Below, piece by piece: positions 22,201 through 34,432 of a stretch of DNA of 64,000 nt. How positions within the stretch are numbered: position 1 is the stretch's first letter; every line of letters starts with the position of its first letter. The DNA comes from Aphelocoma coerulescens (lineage: Eukaryota; Chordata; Aves; Passeriformes; Corvidae). The notes beneath the pieces are model-generated. The model made no database searches and was not told the DNA's origin. It saw nothing but the letters and a program-made list of their open reading frames with translations. The position numbers and the translations under genes were made by a program. The DNA lies in NCBI RefSeq assembly GCF_041296385.1, contig NC_091023.1, forward strand, positions 8,618,924 through 8,682,923, given 5' to 3'.

Positions 22201-24849
22201 ACATCACCACATATTTCAGTTCCCAGACCTTTCAGCAGTTATACAGCTGTTATTTATGGCATTTGCTACTGGTTTTATATGTTGATTATCAAAAAGGGAA
22301 TAGGAGTTGGACTTTTTTTTCTGGATTCTGTCTCTTCAAGAATGAAAGCAAGAAAAACCCAATATAAATAAAGAGTGAAAGTGTTGCCCCGCCTTTGCTT
22401 AGTTGGGGTTGTTTTCCTTTCAGGTTCTCTTCTACAGACTCCCACTGAAAACACATCTCTAAGGAACATTTCTTAAGGTTAAACTGACAAGTTACTGATG
22501 GTCTTGGTCTTCCTGTTTTTAACTATTTTAATTCTTCCATTATATCCACCAACAAAATATTCTTTCTGTATTTATATACTGGTGTCAGGTCTCATACAGC
22601 TACACAAAACTGAAGTAGTATTCAATTATCTCTTTCTTAACAGCTCTCCATTATGAAGCACCTAAGATAAGTACAGCTCCAAAGACAACACAGTACAATA
22701 TTAAGTGAACTTCAATAGTAAATATAAGATGGCAAGTGTTCTCCCTCCCCCCCTGTCAAACAAAAATAAACACTAAGAGAGAAGTACAATCATTTCAATT
22801 TAACCAAACATGAACAGTGACACTACGTTTCAACATCAGCAGGCAATCATTAGCACATAGGCCAAGATATCACAGGAGAAAGAAAACAGATAAATCATTT
22901 AAAAGAAATGGCCTGTTACTAGAAACACAAACTCATGTGACAGCAAATGGCATCACAAGAAAGATCAAGATGTCATTCCCACAAGCACGGGTTATAGAAG
23001 CAAAATGGAAGAGTGATGTTCCTAGTGATAATTAAGAACTGAAACAATCATATTGTAAATATTCATTATAGAAAGATAGATTCACTCCTTTGAAAACATT
23101 TCCAGGTTGCAAATGTGTAATTTACTTTTTTTTCTTCCTTGTTATGAAGGATGAAAGACCCCAGCATCTGTTGTACTACACAATCGGTCTGTTCACAACA
23201 CTGAAAAGTTGGGCACTTAAAGGTGAAAATCTGCAAGAGGCTTTTTTCTCATTACTTATTTCTACAGGTCTGTAAAACTGAAAGGATTAAAACTTCACAT
23301 CCATTGATTATAAGCCTAGGGAAAAGACTAGAATGGTGCAGCTAATACCCAGATTCTTTTTAAATAGAAAGCCACAAAAACTTACTCTGCCTACAGAAAT
23401 AAGAGAATCTGGCTGGAAGAAGATCTCCAAAATGTGAAGGACAAATCTTAACACAATGAACTTTTGGGGGGATTTCTATTCCCATGGTGAGAAAACAGCA
23501 GAGGTGTTAATTGTGAACTACAGTTCAATATAAAGGCCCCACAGAGCACTTGATACTCAGTTTTGTTTCTTATGAAAGGCCCATTTTTTTCAGCTAAAAA
23601 TTCAGTCTCCAACCCCTCAGTTCCACTCAGAATTCATAGTTATGCCTAATCTGCTGCTTTTCTGGCTCACTTACAGGCCCTGTTGGCAGGTAGTGAATGC
23701 AAAATAATTTTAATGGGGGAACCCCTGGGAACGGGAGCAAAAGTTTTGAGCATTTACAATTTTACAATGACGTACAGCCAGCTGTTAGATAAAATAGGCC
23801 TCCAGCAGTGGAGCCCACTGGAATGGGAACATTGGTGTGGATGTTTTCAACTCAGCAGTCTGCTAAAGAAGGAAACTAGATCAGCCAAACAACAAAAGGG
23901 CAGGATTGGTCTGGTCAGGGAAACATCATGAGGACATATGGTACTTGTTAAACTCATTCCACAATGAGAACTCCATCCCTAATTTGAGGGCCACAAACTG
24001 TCGAGGCTACAAAGTGAGGGCACACAGAGTTTGAGGGCCCAATGGGAAGGCAAAATAAATAAAATGGTTCAGAATGGCAGGAAGCAAAGTAAAGGAACCA
24101 CTGGACAAGGACAATTTGATATGTTGGACAGTTTGTACAAATATGAAATTAATTTGGATCAAGTCCAGAGCATATTTAGTGCATCACAAACAGACACTAA
24201 TTCCCATCTTTTCAATTACTTACCGCTCCCTGAACAATAGCTCTGAGTGATGACAACTGGTGCCAAGTTTAAAGAAAATGGACTTAATTCATTTCCCACT
24301 GAAATCAATAGAAATGTCTCCTTGTCTTCAGGAGAAGCCAGATTAATCCATTTATGAGCAAGAGTACCTGCTCATAGCAATCCTATTATAGAACAATTGG
24401 AAAAATTATAAGAAACTGAAGAATAAGCACTGTGGGTAAAAAATAATAAAACCGCCTATTTTTATATATGCGTCAGTCTCCCTTTGATACAAAAAGTAGC
24501 CATGATGACATTTTACATTCATTTCTTCCAACTCATTCAGCTGATCAGTGGTTCCTAAGGTACCTGTTAACCTTGTTTTCCTCTGCTTTGGTCTTCTCCA
24601 TGGAATGTTCCCTCAATTCTTTCAAGTAACACAAACATTATTTTCATTCCAGTGCTTCCTAAAACATCAACAGGAATGTTAAAAGCAAAAACTATGCCCG
24701 AAAAATCTTGTATTCGTGTGTATCATTTTGCAAAGGAGGGAAGTGGCTCGTAGAGCTGAACTCCCCTGAATTCCTTTGCATGGGGTTCAATTGCACTTGG
24801 ACAGGGAAGAGGACAAACACTTATCAGATGGGAATCAGCTGGGAGAGGG

Positions 24850-25014
24850 AGACACTTGAGTGTCTTCATCCTTGGAGGTTTTCAAGACCTAAATGGCTGA
24901 AGTCCTGGGTAACCATGTCTGATGTCACAGCTGACCCTGCTTGCAATAGGGTTGGCCAAGAGACCCCCTGAGGTCCCTTCCCACTCCATTTGTCTTGGGA
25001 TCTTACTGACTCAA
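24850..25014 (+). mobile_element. CR1 LINE 3' end fragment
   Basis: Only the last part of a CR1 3' untranslated region is present. CATCCTTGGAGGTTTTCAAG near 24869 is the avian CR1 block that follows the CCCAGAGAGG motif. It is followed by GGGTTGGCCAAGAGACC near 24949 and GAGGTCCCTTCCCACTC near 24971, which are diverged CR1 3' end blocks in the correct order. The tail TGGGATCTTACTG replaces the usual ATTCTATGATT. The 5' edge is uncertain. It lies about 100 bp before an older CR1 piece in the opposite orientation. Confidence 0.85.
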
Positions 25015-25109
25015 TCTTCTTAATCTCCCAGCTGAGAGGGGAAGAAAAAAGAAAAATAAAAAAGAATGAAAAACCAGCCAGAGTTATTTCAGTTAAAAAA
25101 ATAAGAAAT

Positions 25110-25765
25110 CTGTGCCTCTAGTGGACACGAGAAATGCTGTAGTCCACATCCCTCCTGCAAGGGAGAACCATGATATCCATACCATTCCTGACAGATCTAT
25201 AGTTTAAATTCCTTAAGATTTCCTCTGCAGAGTTATGGGGTCTTGACACCCCCTACTAGTTATTCATTCCAATATGCCACTATCCTTCTCAGGAGGGTTT
25301 ATCTCAACACTCTCTAAATATATTTTGCTGCATTATAACTTCATAATTTCTTGTCCCAGCTGCCAGACATGGATGGACAATTATTCTCTCCCTCTTTGCA
25401 GCATCCTGCTCTGTATTTTTAAATTAATCTCAATCTTTTATTCAGCCTGAACAACCCCTTGTCTTAACCCACCTCAGTTATAAATCTAGGCTAGTCGGTT
25501 TCCTTCAGAATTGGTACTATCCAAATCTCTGCACCAAATACTATTGCAGTTGATTAGATCTGCCTAAATGTTGAACTTCCACTCCTCTTTTCTGGACAAT
25601 ATGCAGACTTTTCCAAGTCACATCTCCATTTTTCCAGAAAATTTTGCTTTCTAATTTAAATGTAAAAAAATCTTTCAAGTTCTTCATAAGTCTATCAATC
25701 TCTCTATTTCATCACCGGAGTCGTTAATGAAAATATTGACCAGAACTTCGTAGTTATGTAATGAG
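25110..25765 (-). mobile_element. Ancient CR1 fragment, antisense
   Basis: The plus strand follows the reverse complement of an old CR1 type still well preserved in turtles. In order I see: a diverged TTCCAGTGC/ACTACCCTT block near 25265-25285; GTTTATCTCAACACTCTC near 25298; TTGCTGCATTATAACTTCAT near 25325 with TTTCTTGTCC just after; ACATGGATGGACAATTATTC near 25368; TCCTCTTTTCTGGAC near 25583; and GTCGTTAATGAAAATATTGA at 25720-25739. The spacing is shorter than in an intact copy, so there are internal deletions. The recognition is by eye from memory of the consensus. Divergence is clearly higher than for the CR1 at 11.2 kb. Confidence 0.6.
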
Positions 25766-25800
25766 GAGGAAGCTGTTATATCCTGAACCTCTCTCCGAAT

Positions 25801-25846
25801 TTCCTTCCTTCCTTCATTTCAAGTCCATTTCCTTCCTCCCTCCCTT
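25801..25846. repeat. Polypyrimidine (TTCC)n tract
   Basis: TTCC units at 25801-25815 are followed after a short break by TTTCCTTCCTCCCTCCCTT. It is a homopurine-homopyrimidine low-complexity tract. Confidence 0.8.
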
Positions 25847-26647
25847 GGGCATCTACAGAGAACAGGCAAAGAACTACAGGAGAAGGCAGGATTCAGCCAG
25901 TTCAGCAGACAGAGATGTAATTTCATAGTGATAAAAGCCAAAATTCTGCCTTAGTCTGGATGGACACAGAAACCTTAACAAAATTCAGTTATGTTTGAGT
26001 ACCTTCAATTTTGTGGTACTGCCAAAAAGTGATATCCCCTTTCTAACTGTGTAATCTCCCTTTTAAGACAACTCCGGAGTCAAAGCTACAGCCAGTAGTC
26101 TTAGTGGGAAGGTTTAAACATATATACATGGGAATTATTATGACTATCAAAAATGGAAATATTGTTAACATAGCTCAAAATGGGAACTTGGCACTTTGAA
26201 ATAGAGATTGAATGTAGAACTGAAAATCACCCACAGCTCAAGTTATAGGTAGATGCAGTTGACCCTGGCTCTGGCCAGCAGCACACAGTGAAAAGGTATC
26301 TCTTATTATTAATAATTTAAAAAAATATCACTGAGTGCTTCTCTAGTATTCCAATTTTAGATTAGGTCTAATGCAGTTTAACATGGTTTTATCAATTAGC
26401 AGTTCAACTACCCTAGCTTGACACTGGAAAAAAAGAGGATCACACAGATGGAGACATCTAGAAACCTTTGCATAAAGATTTTATTACATTACCTGTAAAT
26501 ATCTATCAAGGACAGCAAAACACCTTTGCTATTTTCCAATCTATTCAGCACTAAGAAGGACACAGTGCTCTTTTTTCCCCTCATCAGAAACTGTTTGTTC
26601 TCTCCACCCCAGTCAGGACTGACTTTTTCAGATAGTCCATAACATAT

Positions 26648-26700
26648 TTTACATATATATATATATATATATATGTAAATATATATATATGCGTGTGTGT
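26648..26700. repeat. (AT)n microsatellite forming a 32-bp perfect palindrome, then (GT)n
   Basis: Positions 26648-26679 read TTTACAT, then AT repeats, then ATGTAAA. All 32 bp equal their own reverse complement. A second AT run (26680-26690) and GCGTGTGTGT follow. This is a compound AT/GT microsatellite likely to be variable in length and able to extrude a cruciform. Confidence 0.95.
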
Positions 26701-27369
26701 TTGTGTTATATAACAATAAAATTACTGCCAGGCACATTGTTTTCCTCTGCAGCAAAGAGTCTCTTCATGTTGCCTAAGCATATCTTGTGCTGAAAGGCAT
26801 CTGCAAAATCTTAGTGAAGGAAAACACAGAGAAAAAATACTCTTAAGATATGATTATAAAAGTGCTCAACATTAGACAAATATTCTCTTTACAATAATTT
26901 TGAAACCAGAAAGGAGGAAGATTTCTGGGGCTTTCAGACCAGGGAAGCATTTTCCACTCAGTTTGAGGGAGAACTGGGGGCTTGTCCTGGCACCTAGTAG
27001 TAGCAATATAGGCAAAACATCTCAAGGTATCTCCTCCCTTTTCACGTTTTCACAGCAGTTCTGGGGTGCAATAATGACAATCTCACTTCCCTGTTGCCAC
27101 TTCTTACCCCTTGCAACAGAGCATTATAACAATTTAGCAGCAATCCAATGAGACAGAACTAAAAATTATTTAGCTGAAAAACAAAGTAGGGCTGTTTGCC
27201 AGGTTCTTTTGAAGCCAAATCAATTCCTCAATCAGGTTTACCACTTTCTTGTGCAAGAGCTTGTGCTAGAATAGCAGGCATGGACACAAGGGTGAAGAGT
27301 GTATGGGTTGTATTATTAGCCAAACTCTAACTGCAGTGTCAGAATCCCAGAAGACACATTAGCATGTTT

Positions 27370-27490
27370 GGAACAGTAGGTTGGTGGGAGGCAGGAATCT
27401 GTCACTGAATTTAAACCTGGTCTCACTCACACTAGCTGCACACCAACATGCTCTCAGTTTTCATCCCTGTAAGAGAAAAAAATCAAGACC
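27370..27490 (+). repeat. Possible MIR SINE fragment
   Basis: On the plus strand, AAACCTGGTCTCACTCACAC is followed by TAGCTGCACACC and then CTCTCAGTTTTCATCCCTGT. These match, in order, the MIR blocks GGTTCGAATCCCGGCTC, CTAGCTGTGTGACC and CCTCAGTTTCCTCATCTGT, with a deletion of roughly 25 bp between the second and third. The similarity is weaker than for the copy at 1.2 kb. Confidence 0.42.
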
Positions 27491-29241
27491 AATGAGTTAA
27501 TGAAATGTCGGGTGAAGAATCAGATAAACATGTCAAAATGCCACAAAAAATATTGTTCCCAGAGGAGAAAGAATCAAAAGTTCACCAGAAAAGGCATATG
27601 GCTGGCAATCATTATTAACAACCAAAGAAAGGGGGAAAAAAGTTTTTTCCCACTCCACAATTCAGTCAGATCCTTTCCTGGCTACCACTCTAGAATGATA
27701 AATTACAGACAGTACAAAAGATTCCAAAATACATATGTCAGTCCCTCTACTTCAGGTTTATTTACAGTCTTCTCAAAGATGCAGACAATTGAGGAACGTC
27801 CCATATAGCTGAACTTCAATATTATTGAATCATTAAAAGTAACAGCAACTGACTGTTAATGAAAAAGATCAAATCTAAATCTCACCTCTTTTTAAACGTC
27901 ATTCTGCGATCATCCCTCTCTTCATTATTTTCTTTTTCCACATCATGTTTTTCATTATCAATTCTCTTCAGTCAGCATAGTTCTGCAATTAATTTTGGAG
28001 TGGTTTAGTTCGTTTTCTTCCCCCAGCCCAGAATCACATACAGTATGTCCTTCTGTAATAAACCAGCTTAACTGGGTTAACAGACACCAGTATGACACAT
28101 CACAAGTGTGGAATCCAAATACCTAACAGGCTACTGTAAACTACACAAAAAATGCAGCCTTCTCTCTGTAAAACCTTATTACATGATAGAACTGATATAG
28201 AAAGAAACAACATGAATTTTAATATGCAAAAGACATTCTGTCTGCTGGATTACAGTCGTATTTAGAAATCAAAATAGATTTCAAGTGGATAATGAAACTC
28301 TGAAGTTTTATCTTTTTATAAAAGGTCAGTTCACTATTGATGTAAATCAGCTGAATTGTATTTCATACCATAACATTTATCTGAATCAGTGGAGGATCAG
28401 TAAACACAGGGAGAAGAGTCTTTAGTCTAGGAACAAGGAGCTCAAAGTTTTGTTCCCAGCTGTGCCAACACTTTTCTGCATGAACTTCAAATGCAAATCC
28501 CCAAACATCTATTTTTGTTCCATAAAAATGAAACAAAACTTTTCTGGATAGTGTATTTAAATTGTAAGCCACATAAGGCAAGACAAACACTGTTGTTATC
28601 AAAATGATAGAAACATAGTACTCATCCCTTTTTGTCTCCAACTACTAATCTGGTCTCTGTGGGCTAGTCAAACAAACTCTGTGTTTCACCCTGGGATTCT
28701 GCCTGCACCAAAAGAGGTTCCAAGTGAAACTGTCTAAAAACTTTCTCTAAGTTATTTCTAAATCTGTGAACCTCTGCACCACAAAAGACTTCAGAACCAG
28801 CATGGAAATGTTGGCTTTTGTATTTTCCCCAGTGCTTACTTGTCAGGTAGAACCTCAACCAGTTTCTAACACAACTGATATGTACCTCTTGAACTTCTGT
28901 TCAATAAATGCAGCCCCCTACCTTTTGATGCCTGCCAAATCTGCTTCTTTGCTGTCGAGAGCCATTCCGCCTAACATCTGAGCTCCTTCTGAGGTCCTTC
29001 ACAACTTACTCACATCTTACCTCCCTTCATGCTCTTCAGTTACTTGTTTGACTACCTGTTTCCTTTACAGCTCCAAGAATTCAGCCAACATAAGATGTAG
29101 CCCTCAGGCATGATTTACAGCTTAAACTCTCTCCAAATTCCTTAGCCAAAATAATACTGCTACTCGGAACCTTATGATTTTATGGCTACTATCTCCCTTG
29201 ATTGCTAGTCATTTTTAACTTCTGTTCAGAGCTGTCTCCAC

Positions 29242-29290
29242 AAAAAAAAAAAAAAAAAAAAAAAAAAAGAAAAAAAGAAAGAAAGGAAAG
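29242..29290. repeat. Long poly(A) tract
   Basis: Twenty-seven A followed by GA-rich units (GAAAAAA, GAAAGAAAGG). It is the longest homopolymer in the window. It could be the tail of a retroposed sequence ending at about 29241, but the 300 bp before it match no element or gene I recognise. Confidence 0.9.
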
Positions 29291-31743
29291 TGCATATACT
29301 CCTCTAAGTGTGGAAGAAGGAACTACTATGACAAATATGACAAATGCAAACACAACAACACAGCCTAGAAATAGGAAGGCCACCGAGTTCAGTTCAGGTT
29401 GCTGATAGGCCCAAGAAAGCAGTTTTATTCAGTCTGAGATGAAAGAGACACTTAAAAATCCCTCGTTTGTCTTCAAAAAAAGCAGCATTTAAAAAGGCAC
29501 TTATATGTAATTTCTTGTGCTCCTGATCTGGGGCTACAGAGATTAAGAAAATTATACCCACCTTCAAAGCTCAGGCACCCAGGGGAATTCAATAAACCAG
29601 TCAAAGGTCTGACAGATCTTTCGAACAGGGTCATGTGAATGAAGGCACTTGAATCAGATGGCATAACTGTGATAGCAGAGAAAGGAATCTCAAGTTTCCT
29701 TAAAGCTACCAAGCTTAAATCATATCTTCCTCCAGATAAAGATCCAGGATAATTTGAACACCAGGTCCATATGTCCTATGTTTTTTCTTAGGACAGGACG
29801 AGGAAGAAATATTAACATCAGACTTCCAAGATTAACTCATCTTCTACTTTTTGTTTCTCCCTTAGCCTGAGAGAACAAAGCCCCTGTACTAAACCATTTA
29901 CAACGCTGCATTAGAATTAGAAAAGAGCAGATTGCCAGACAGTCTTGGTAAAAAAACCAATGTGAATGTCATCTACATGGAGCAGATTGTTAAAAATCAA
30001 TCGGCCTGAACTTGTTCACACAGAAAAAACTACATAATAAGAAAAACTAGGCAAGCAAATTGCAGCAAAAGATGCTTAAAATATTTGCACAGAGAAAGGG
30101 GTAAAAATCTCTTAAATTATCTGCTGTGAACTGCTCTGCTCCCAAGTTTCATCACTGCAGTATGTTCTACCATTTAAGCAAGAAAAATAATTAGATTTCT
30201 AAAGTAATTCTTACATACCTCAGTAACCTTGTACTAATATGCAAGGTCTGGAAATCAAGCTGTGATCTCATGACAGGACTGATATAAATAGAGGAAATAT
30301 TTCACTACTATAATGATTAGCTATACTGTTAGGGATAAATCAACAGTGAAACTTCATGAGTTTACTTCCAGTTGTGCAACAGCTTATATAATGCACCAAA
30401 AATATCTATAGCGTGATAGGACAAACCTGCCCTTCTCTCATTCCTTTTAACAGAGTTAAGCTCAAGTTGATTTTCCAAGTGTCTTGGCTTGTTTCATCCA
30501 CAAAGCATTATTTGCAACTCTTTTTTTGAGACAAAAGGAGATTCCAAGGAGGTGAAGAAGTATCAGTCCAGCTGCAGGTGAGGTGTAACACCTGGCTCAT
30601 CCTTACAGATGTACTCAGAAACAGCAGTGACTTACATATTTGCAGAATAATCTGGCCCAGTCAGGTGGCATAAGTCTAAAATGCTATTACTGGTTTCTTT
30701 CAGCAGTAATAACCAAACCAACTCACTGCAGCCCAGCATATGCTCCTAGGGATAAGGCACCCAGGGGAAGCTGGAAAGGAAAGTACATATGAGTAAAGCT
30801 TAGGAAAAAAAATGTGTAAGTGTCTTTAACAAATTAAAAATTGCCTTCAGTCAGTAAAACTGATGTCATTTTTTGGTCAGGAACCCCACTTGCAGTCCTG
30901 CAGGTATGAGCCCCTCTCCTGCCCTGCAGCATGGGACCCACTGGGTTCCACAGCCCTTCTTCCCTCCTGCTTATGGGAACTGGAGGGAAAGACCTCACCT
31001 CCTCCAGGGTGAAAATGTTCATTTCAGCACTTAGGAATAAAACCCATCTCTTTTTTTTCAACTTTTATCTAAAACTGCTGCATAAATCCTAGTCAAACTC
31101 AAAAATAATTTCAGAATGATTGGTATTACACTGCTTCGGGAATTATTTTCTGGAAAAAAAATTAAATTAAAAATTAACAATTCCCCTCTAAATAAAACAG
31201 TCCTGTATTCTCGTCCTGGCTATGCCACAAGCTTTTTTGTCTGCTTAGTTATTCAAATTCTTTTTGCCTGACTTGTCTTATTGTTCAGACACTGATCATG
31301 ATGCTGCTGGTCTCTAAGGGTGCTACAAAGCTGCATCACTAATATCAGGGGTCTTTGAGACTTCTGTATGGAAAGATAGCATGGAAATGAAAAAATTAAG
31401 ATTTTGCACTGAGCAGCAATAATGTCTTTTACTCCTTTGACAATAAGACAGGGAGAAGAATCAAATACACATATAGTTCCAGATAAAAGAAATTGAGAAA
31501 AAAATGCTTTAAAGAGCATATATACTCTATAAGGAGTATTGCTGGTTATCATAAACATTGAAATTTTCCTGCTGTCCTAAACTATCATTCCATCAAGCTT
31601 TTAACGTCTGCTGTAGAAATTTAAACATTTATTTTGTGATAACTTTACGTTTGGTGACAACAAGCTACAATCTCAATCATTTAAAATGAGAATTTAACTT
31701 AGATTTAACCAGACATATACATGAGAAGTGATTGCTATGTTTG

Positions 31744-32465
31744 TTAACAGAGGCCCCATCTAGCAGCTCTACCATCAGAGCATGCAAAAATCTGCAGTAG
31801 AGGAACCACGATGTTGTGCAGAGCTCTCTGAACCGCCTGTAAGAAGTCATTCAGGCTATGAATATTGATGCTTCTTCTTTTTTTCAGATCAATCACCAAC
31901 AGATTGCATTTTTCCCCCAAAGGTTGACCCACCCATTCTTCTGGGGTGGATGGTGCCCTCGATTGACCACATTTCTCATAGAAGGTCATGGATAACAGCC
32001 TGACGTCAATCTCCAAAGGCACTGGACTACCTCCATAAATGTCAGTCTGGGAAGGCAGCAGGGATGGAGCAGGGCTTGCACATTAGCACATGGTTGAGCT
32101 GATGCAGGTGCTCATAACTTATTGCAGATGGAGATATAAATTGCTGACATCTCTCCCAGGACCACAGCATTAAGTATGTATGCGCAATACCATATGTAAG
32201 AGTTTGAAGCCACAATCACTTCCTCAGGAGAAGCATCATTTAGGGAACTGAAGGGTGGAATTTTTCTTTCATCTGGAGGAAAAGGGCCCAAAGGAAAACA
32301 GTGATGAGATGTTTGTTTATCATTTTTAAATGAGCCTCTAGAAAAGAAGACAAATGCTGAAACACTTTTGTCCTGGAAAGGAGAGACATTGTGGTCTTTA
32401 TTTTTATCGCTTAGCAAGCCAATGGCACGAATACAGTAAGGGAACTTCACCCTGCACCAAGACAA
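31744..32465 (-). other. Two adjacent open frames of unknown nature
   Basis: On the minus strand there is an open frame at 32465-32112 (117 codons) and, 89 bp further on, one at 32022-31744 (92 codons) in a different phase. Their first codons are TTG and GTG, so as drawn they are stop-to-stop spans and not convincing genes. The second is somewhat less AT-rich than its surroundings. It encodes a helix-like segment rich in L, I and V after a KKRR cluster. I recognise no family in either. They could be chance, or the remains of a retrogene or exons. I do not call a gene. Confidence 0.2.
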
Positions 32466-33009
32466 TACAGGGGTTGTAGGAGAAGGAAATGTGTCTCTTG
32501 CCCATTGTTTAATTGAGGGAGAAATTTGGTGGGTTCTACAAGGGCCTAAGTTAAAATGTCATCTATTTAAATTGCAACTGTGCCCTTCCAGTTTGAAATG
32601 TAACAGACTTCATGAGCTTCATATGTTAAATTCAGGAAAATAACCACCCATGGCTTCAATCTATGATCTCAGGGAAGACATTACAGGAAACTGTGAACAT
32701 GGGCACATCCTTGTGTGACTGTGGGAATCAGTATAGACCCCCTTAACCCTCCAAATAGTAAATAATGACGAAAGTGTTCAGCTAAGCTGGAAATAGAGAA
32801 TTTACGCAGCTGTTTGTGATTTAGGAATGTAGCAGTCCTACAAGAAAGATCACCAAATTGTCCATTCAGCTGCCCCCTGTACCCTCTGACTGTATCCTGC
32901 CTCCCAAACCATGCTGAGTTCTCCAGACACCATCCCACATCCACAAAGATTAAATCTGCTTTTCTAGGCTAGGGAGCCTCTGTAGCATCACAGGGGTAAT
33001 GCTTGGATT

Positions 33010-33180
33010 TGATGCAAGAGCAATGGAAGTTGTTCTACAGTTAACAAATATATTGCTATTTAATCCGCCAAACATCGTAAACACTAGTGCAAATATTTTA
33101 ATAAGCTACTGTGTAGTCATTAAATATTGAAATCTGTTCTTAATTAAGTGCTTCATTTGACATAATAATCCTCATTCTCA
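33010..33180. other. Possible conserved non-coding element (unproven)
   Basis: This segment is dense in homeodomain-type words (TTAATTAAG, TAATCCGCC, CATTAAATA) without simple runs or repeat similarity. That texture is common in vertebrate non-coding conserved elements, but it is not proof. Confidence 0.15.
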
Positions 33181-34390
33181 ATGCAAGATTTAGCCGTGTT
33201 CCAACACAAGGGCAGCAGCATGACACGATGTGTTGGACCATCTGTGTTTACAATCACTGACTTTTCTAATGTATATATGAAAATGAGGTCAAGCCTGGAA
33301 CAGGTTGCTTTATTTAGCTGGAAGATAGCTCAGGCTGTTAGTAGACACCAAATCCATGACTTTTCAGCAGTCTGACCAATTACAGAAATGAACTGCTCTG
33401 TTGAAATAACACTTCTGAAAGTTTTTCACATTTCTTGGAAAATGACGCAGTGCTGCAGAAGTACTTAAATATGTCCAATTTCTTTGCTGCTACAAGTACC
33501 TGTGGCAATATGTGTGCTGAAGATTAGAGGAAAATACAGCAGCCATGGTTTTCAGGATTTTATAAATTCTAAACCATGTCACCCATTGACTTTCCCCCCT
33601 TTGTTCAATAGAGCTGTACCTTTTAGCAGAATTTAGACAATGTGCAATTTTACTTTAAAATTACATTTCCAGGCCCATTCAACTTTTAATATCCTCTTAT
33701 TATTTTTAAACACAAGGATAATTACTGACAGATTAATGGAAGATGATACTCAGCTATGCAGTCATTACCAAAAAAGAATTATACCATCCTAGGTTTTACT
33801 TAGTTTGCATTAGTAAGGATATCACTACTGAAAGAAGCCAAGCCTGTGGATGAAGGAGAGGTTTGGCATGGGAAGAGAAGGAGGACAAAGACATCAGAGC
33901 ACTGTGGAGAAGTGTTCATGCTAATACCTCCAACAAAACAAAGCCACTCCTTGTGAGAACTGCAGCCACAACCACCAGCAGGCTGTGGGAATTCATATGG
34001 AAGGCAGGAGCTCTCTCAGTTTCCCCTGGACTCAAAGCACACTGGAAAAATTGTACAGTCTGAGAGATCACTTCCTGCAAACGTACATGTGTTGCCCACC
34101 TCTACAACCCTTCAGCTAAGGGCAATAAACCTCTCACAAGAACAGCAAATTAAATTGGGAGAGTAGTTTACAGTGCTTCCAAGATACACATCCCCACACT
34201 GCCCAAGAGCTGCATTTCATGCTGGGCTAAGAGGCACCAAGCACTGGGCTTCTGAAACCCAGCATATGAAATACAGAGGTGGGTTGCTATTTGCTCACAA
34301 TGTTTGGTGTTTTTTCCTAAAATCACCAGTGCCCTATATAATAATTTGGCATTCTTTTAGAAAAACAGTCGTGCCCTTAGCTTTCAAATT

Positions 34391-34432
34391 AAAAAAAAAA
34401 AAAAAAAAGGCAAAAACAACAAACAAACAAAA
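34391..34432. repeat. Poly(A) run with (CAAA)n
   Basis: Eighteen A, then GG, then CAAAAACAACAAACAAACAA. It is an A-rich simple repeat with no recognised element attached. Confidence 0.9.

Larger units (their letters stand above)
17346..24849. other. Gene-free unique sequence with simple repeats
   Basis: No gene recognised over 7.5 kb. Short simple sequences lie within it: A20 at 18173-18192, T/C at 19187-19212, TTTG-like at 19448-19480 and T14 at 20032-20045. A 13-bp unit TTCACAAAACATC is present twice in tandem at 18977-19002. Open frames of 60-90 codons have no recognisable domains. A possible old amniote repeat near 24285-24350 is reported as a finding. Confidence 0.55.
25847..29241. other. 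Gene-free unique sequence
   Basis: No gene recognised. It includes the (AT)n palindrome at 26648-26700 and a possible MIR at 27370-27490, both listed separately. Open frames such as 26900-27151, 27500-27808 and 28363-28641 (minus) have no recognisable domain. Confidence 0.55.

Noticed and set aside
29189..29405. Open frames with poly-phenylalanine or poly-lysine
   Set aside because: They are translations of the poly(A) tract.
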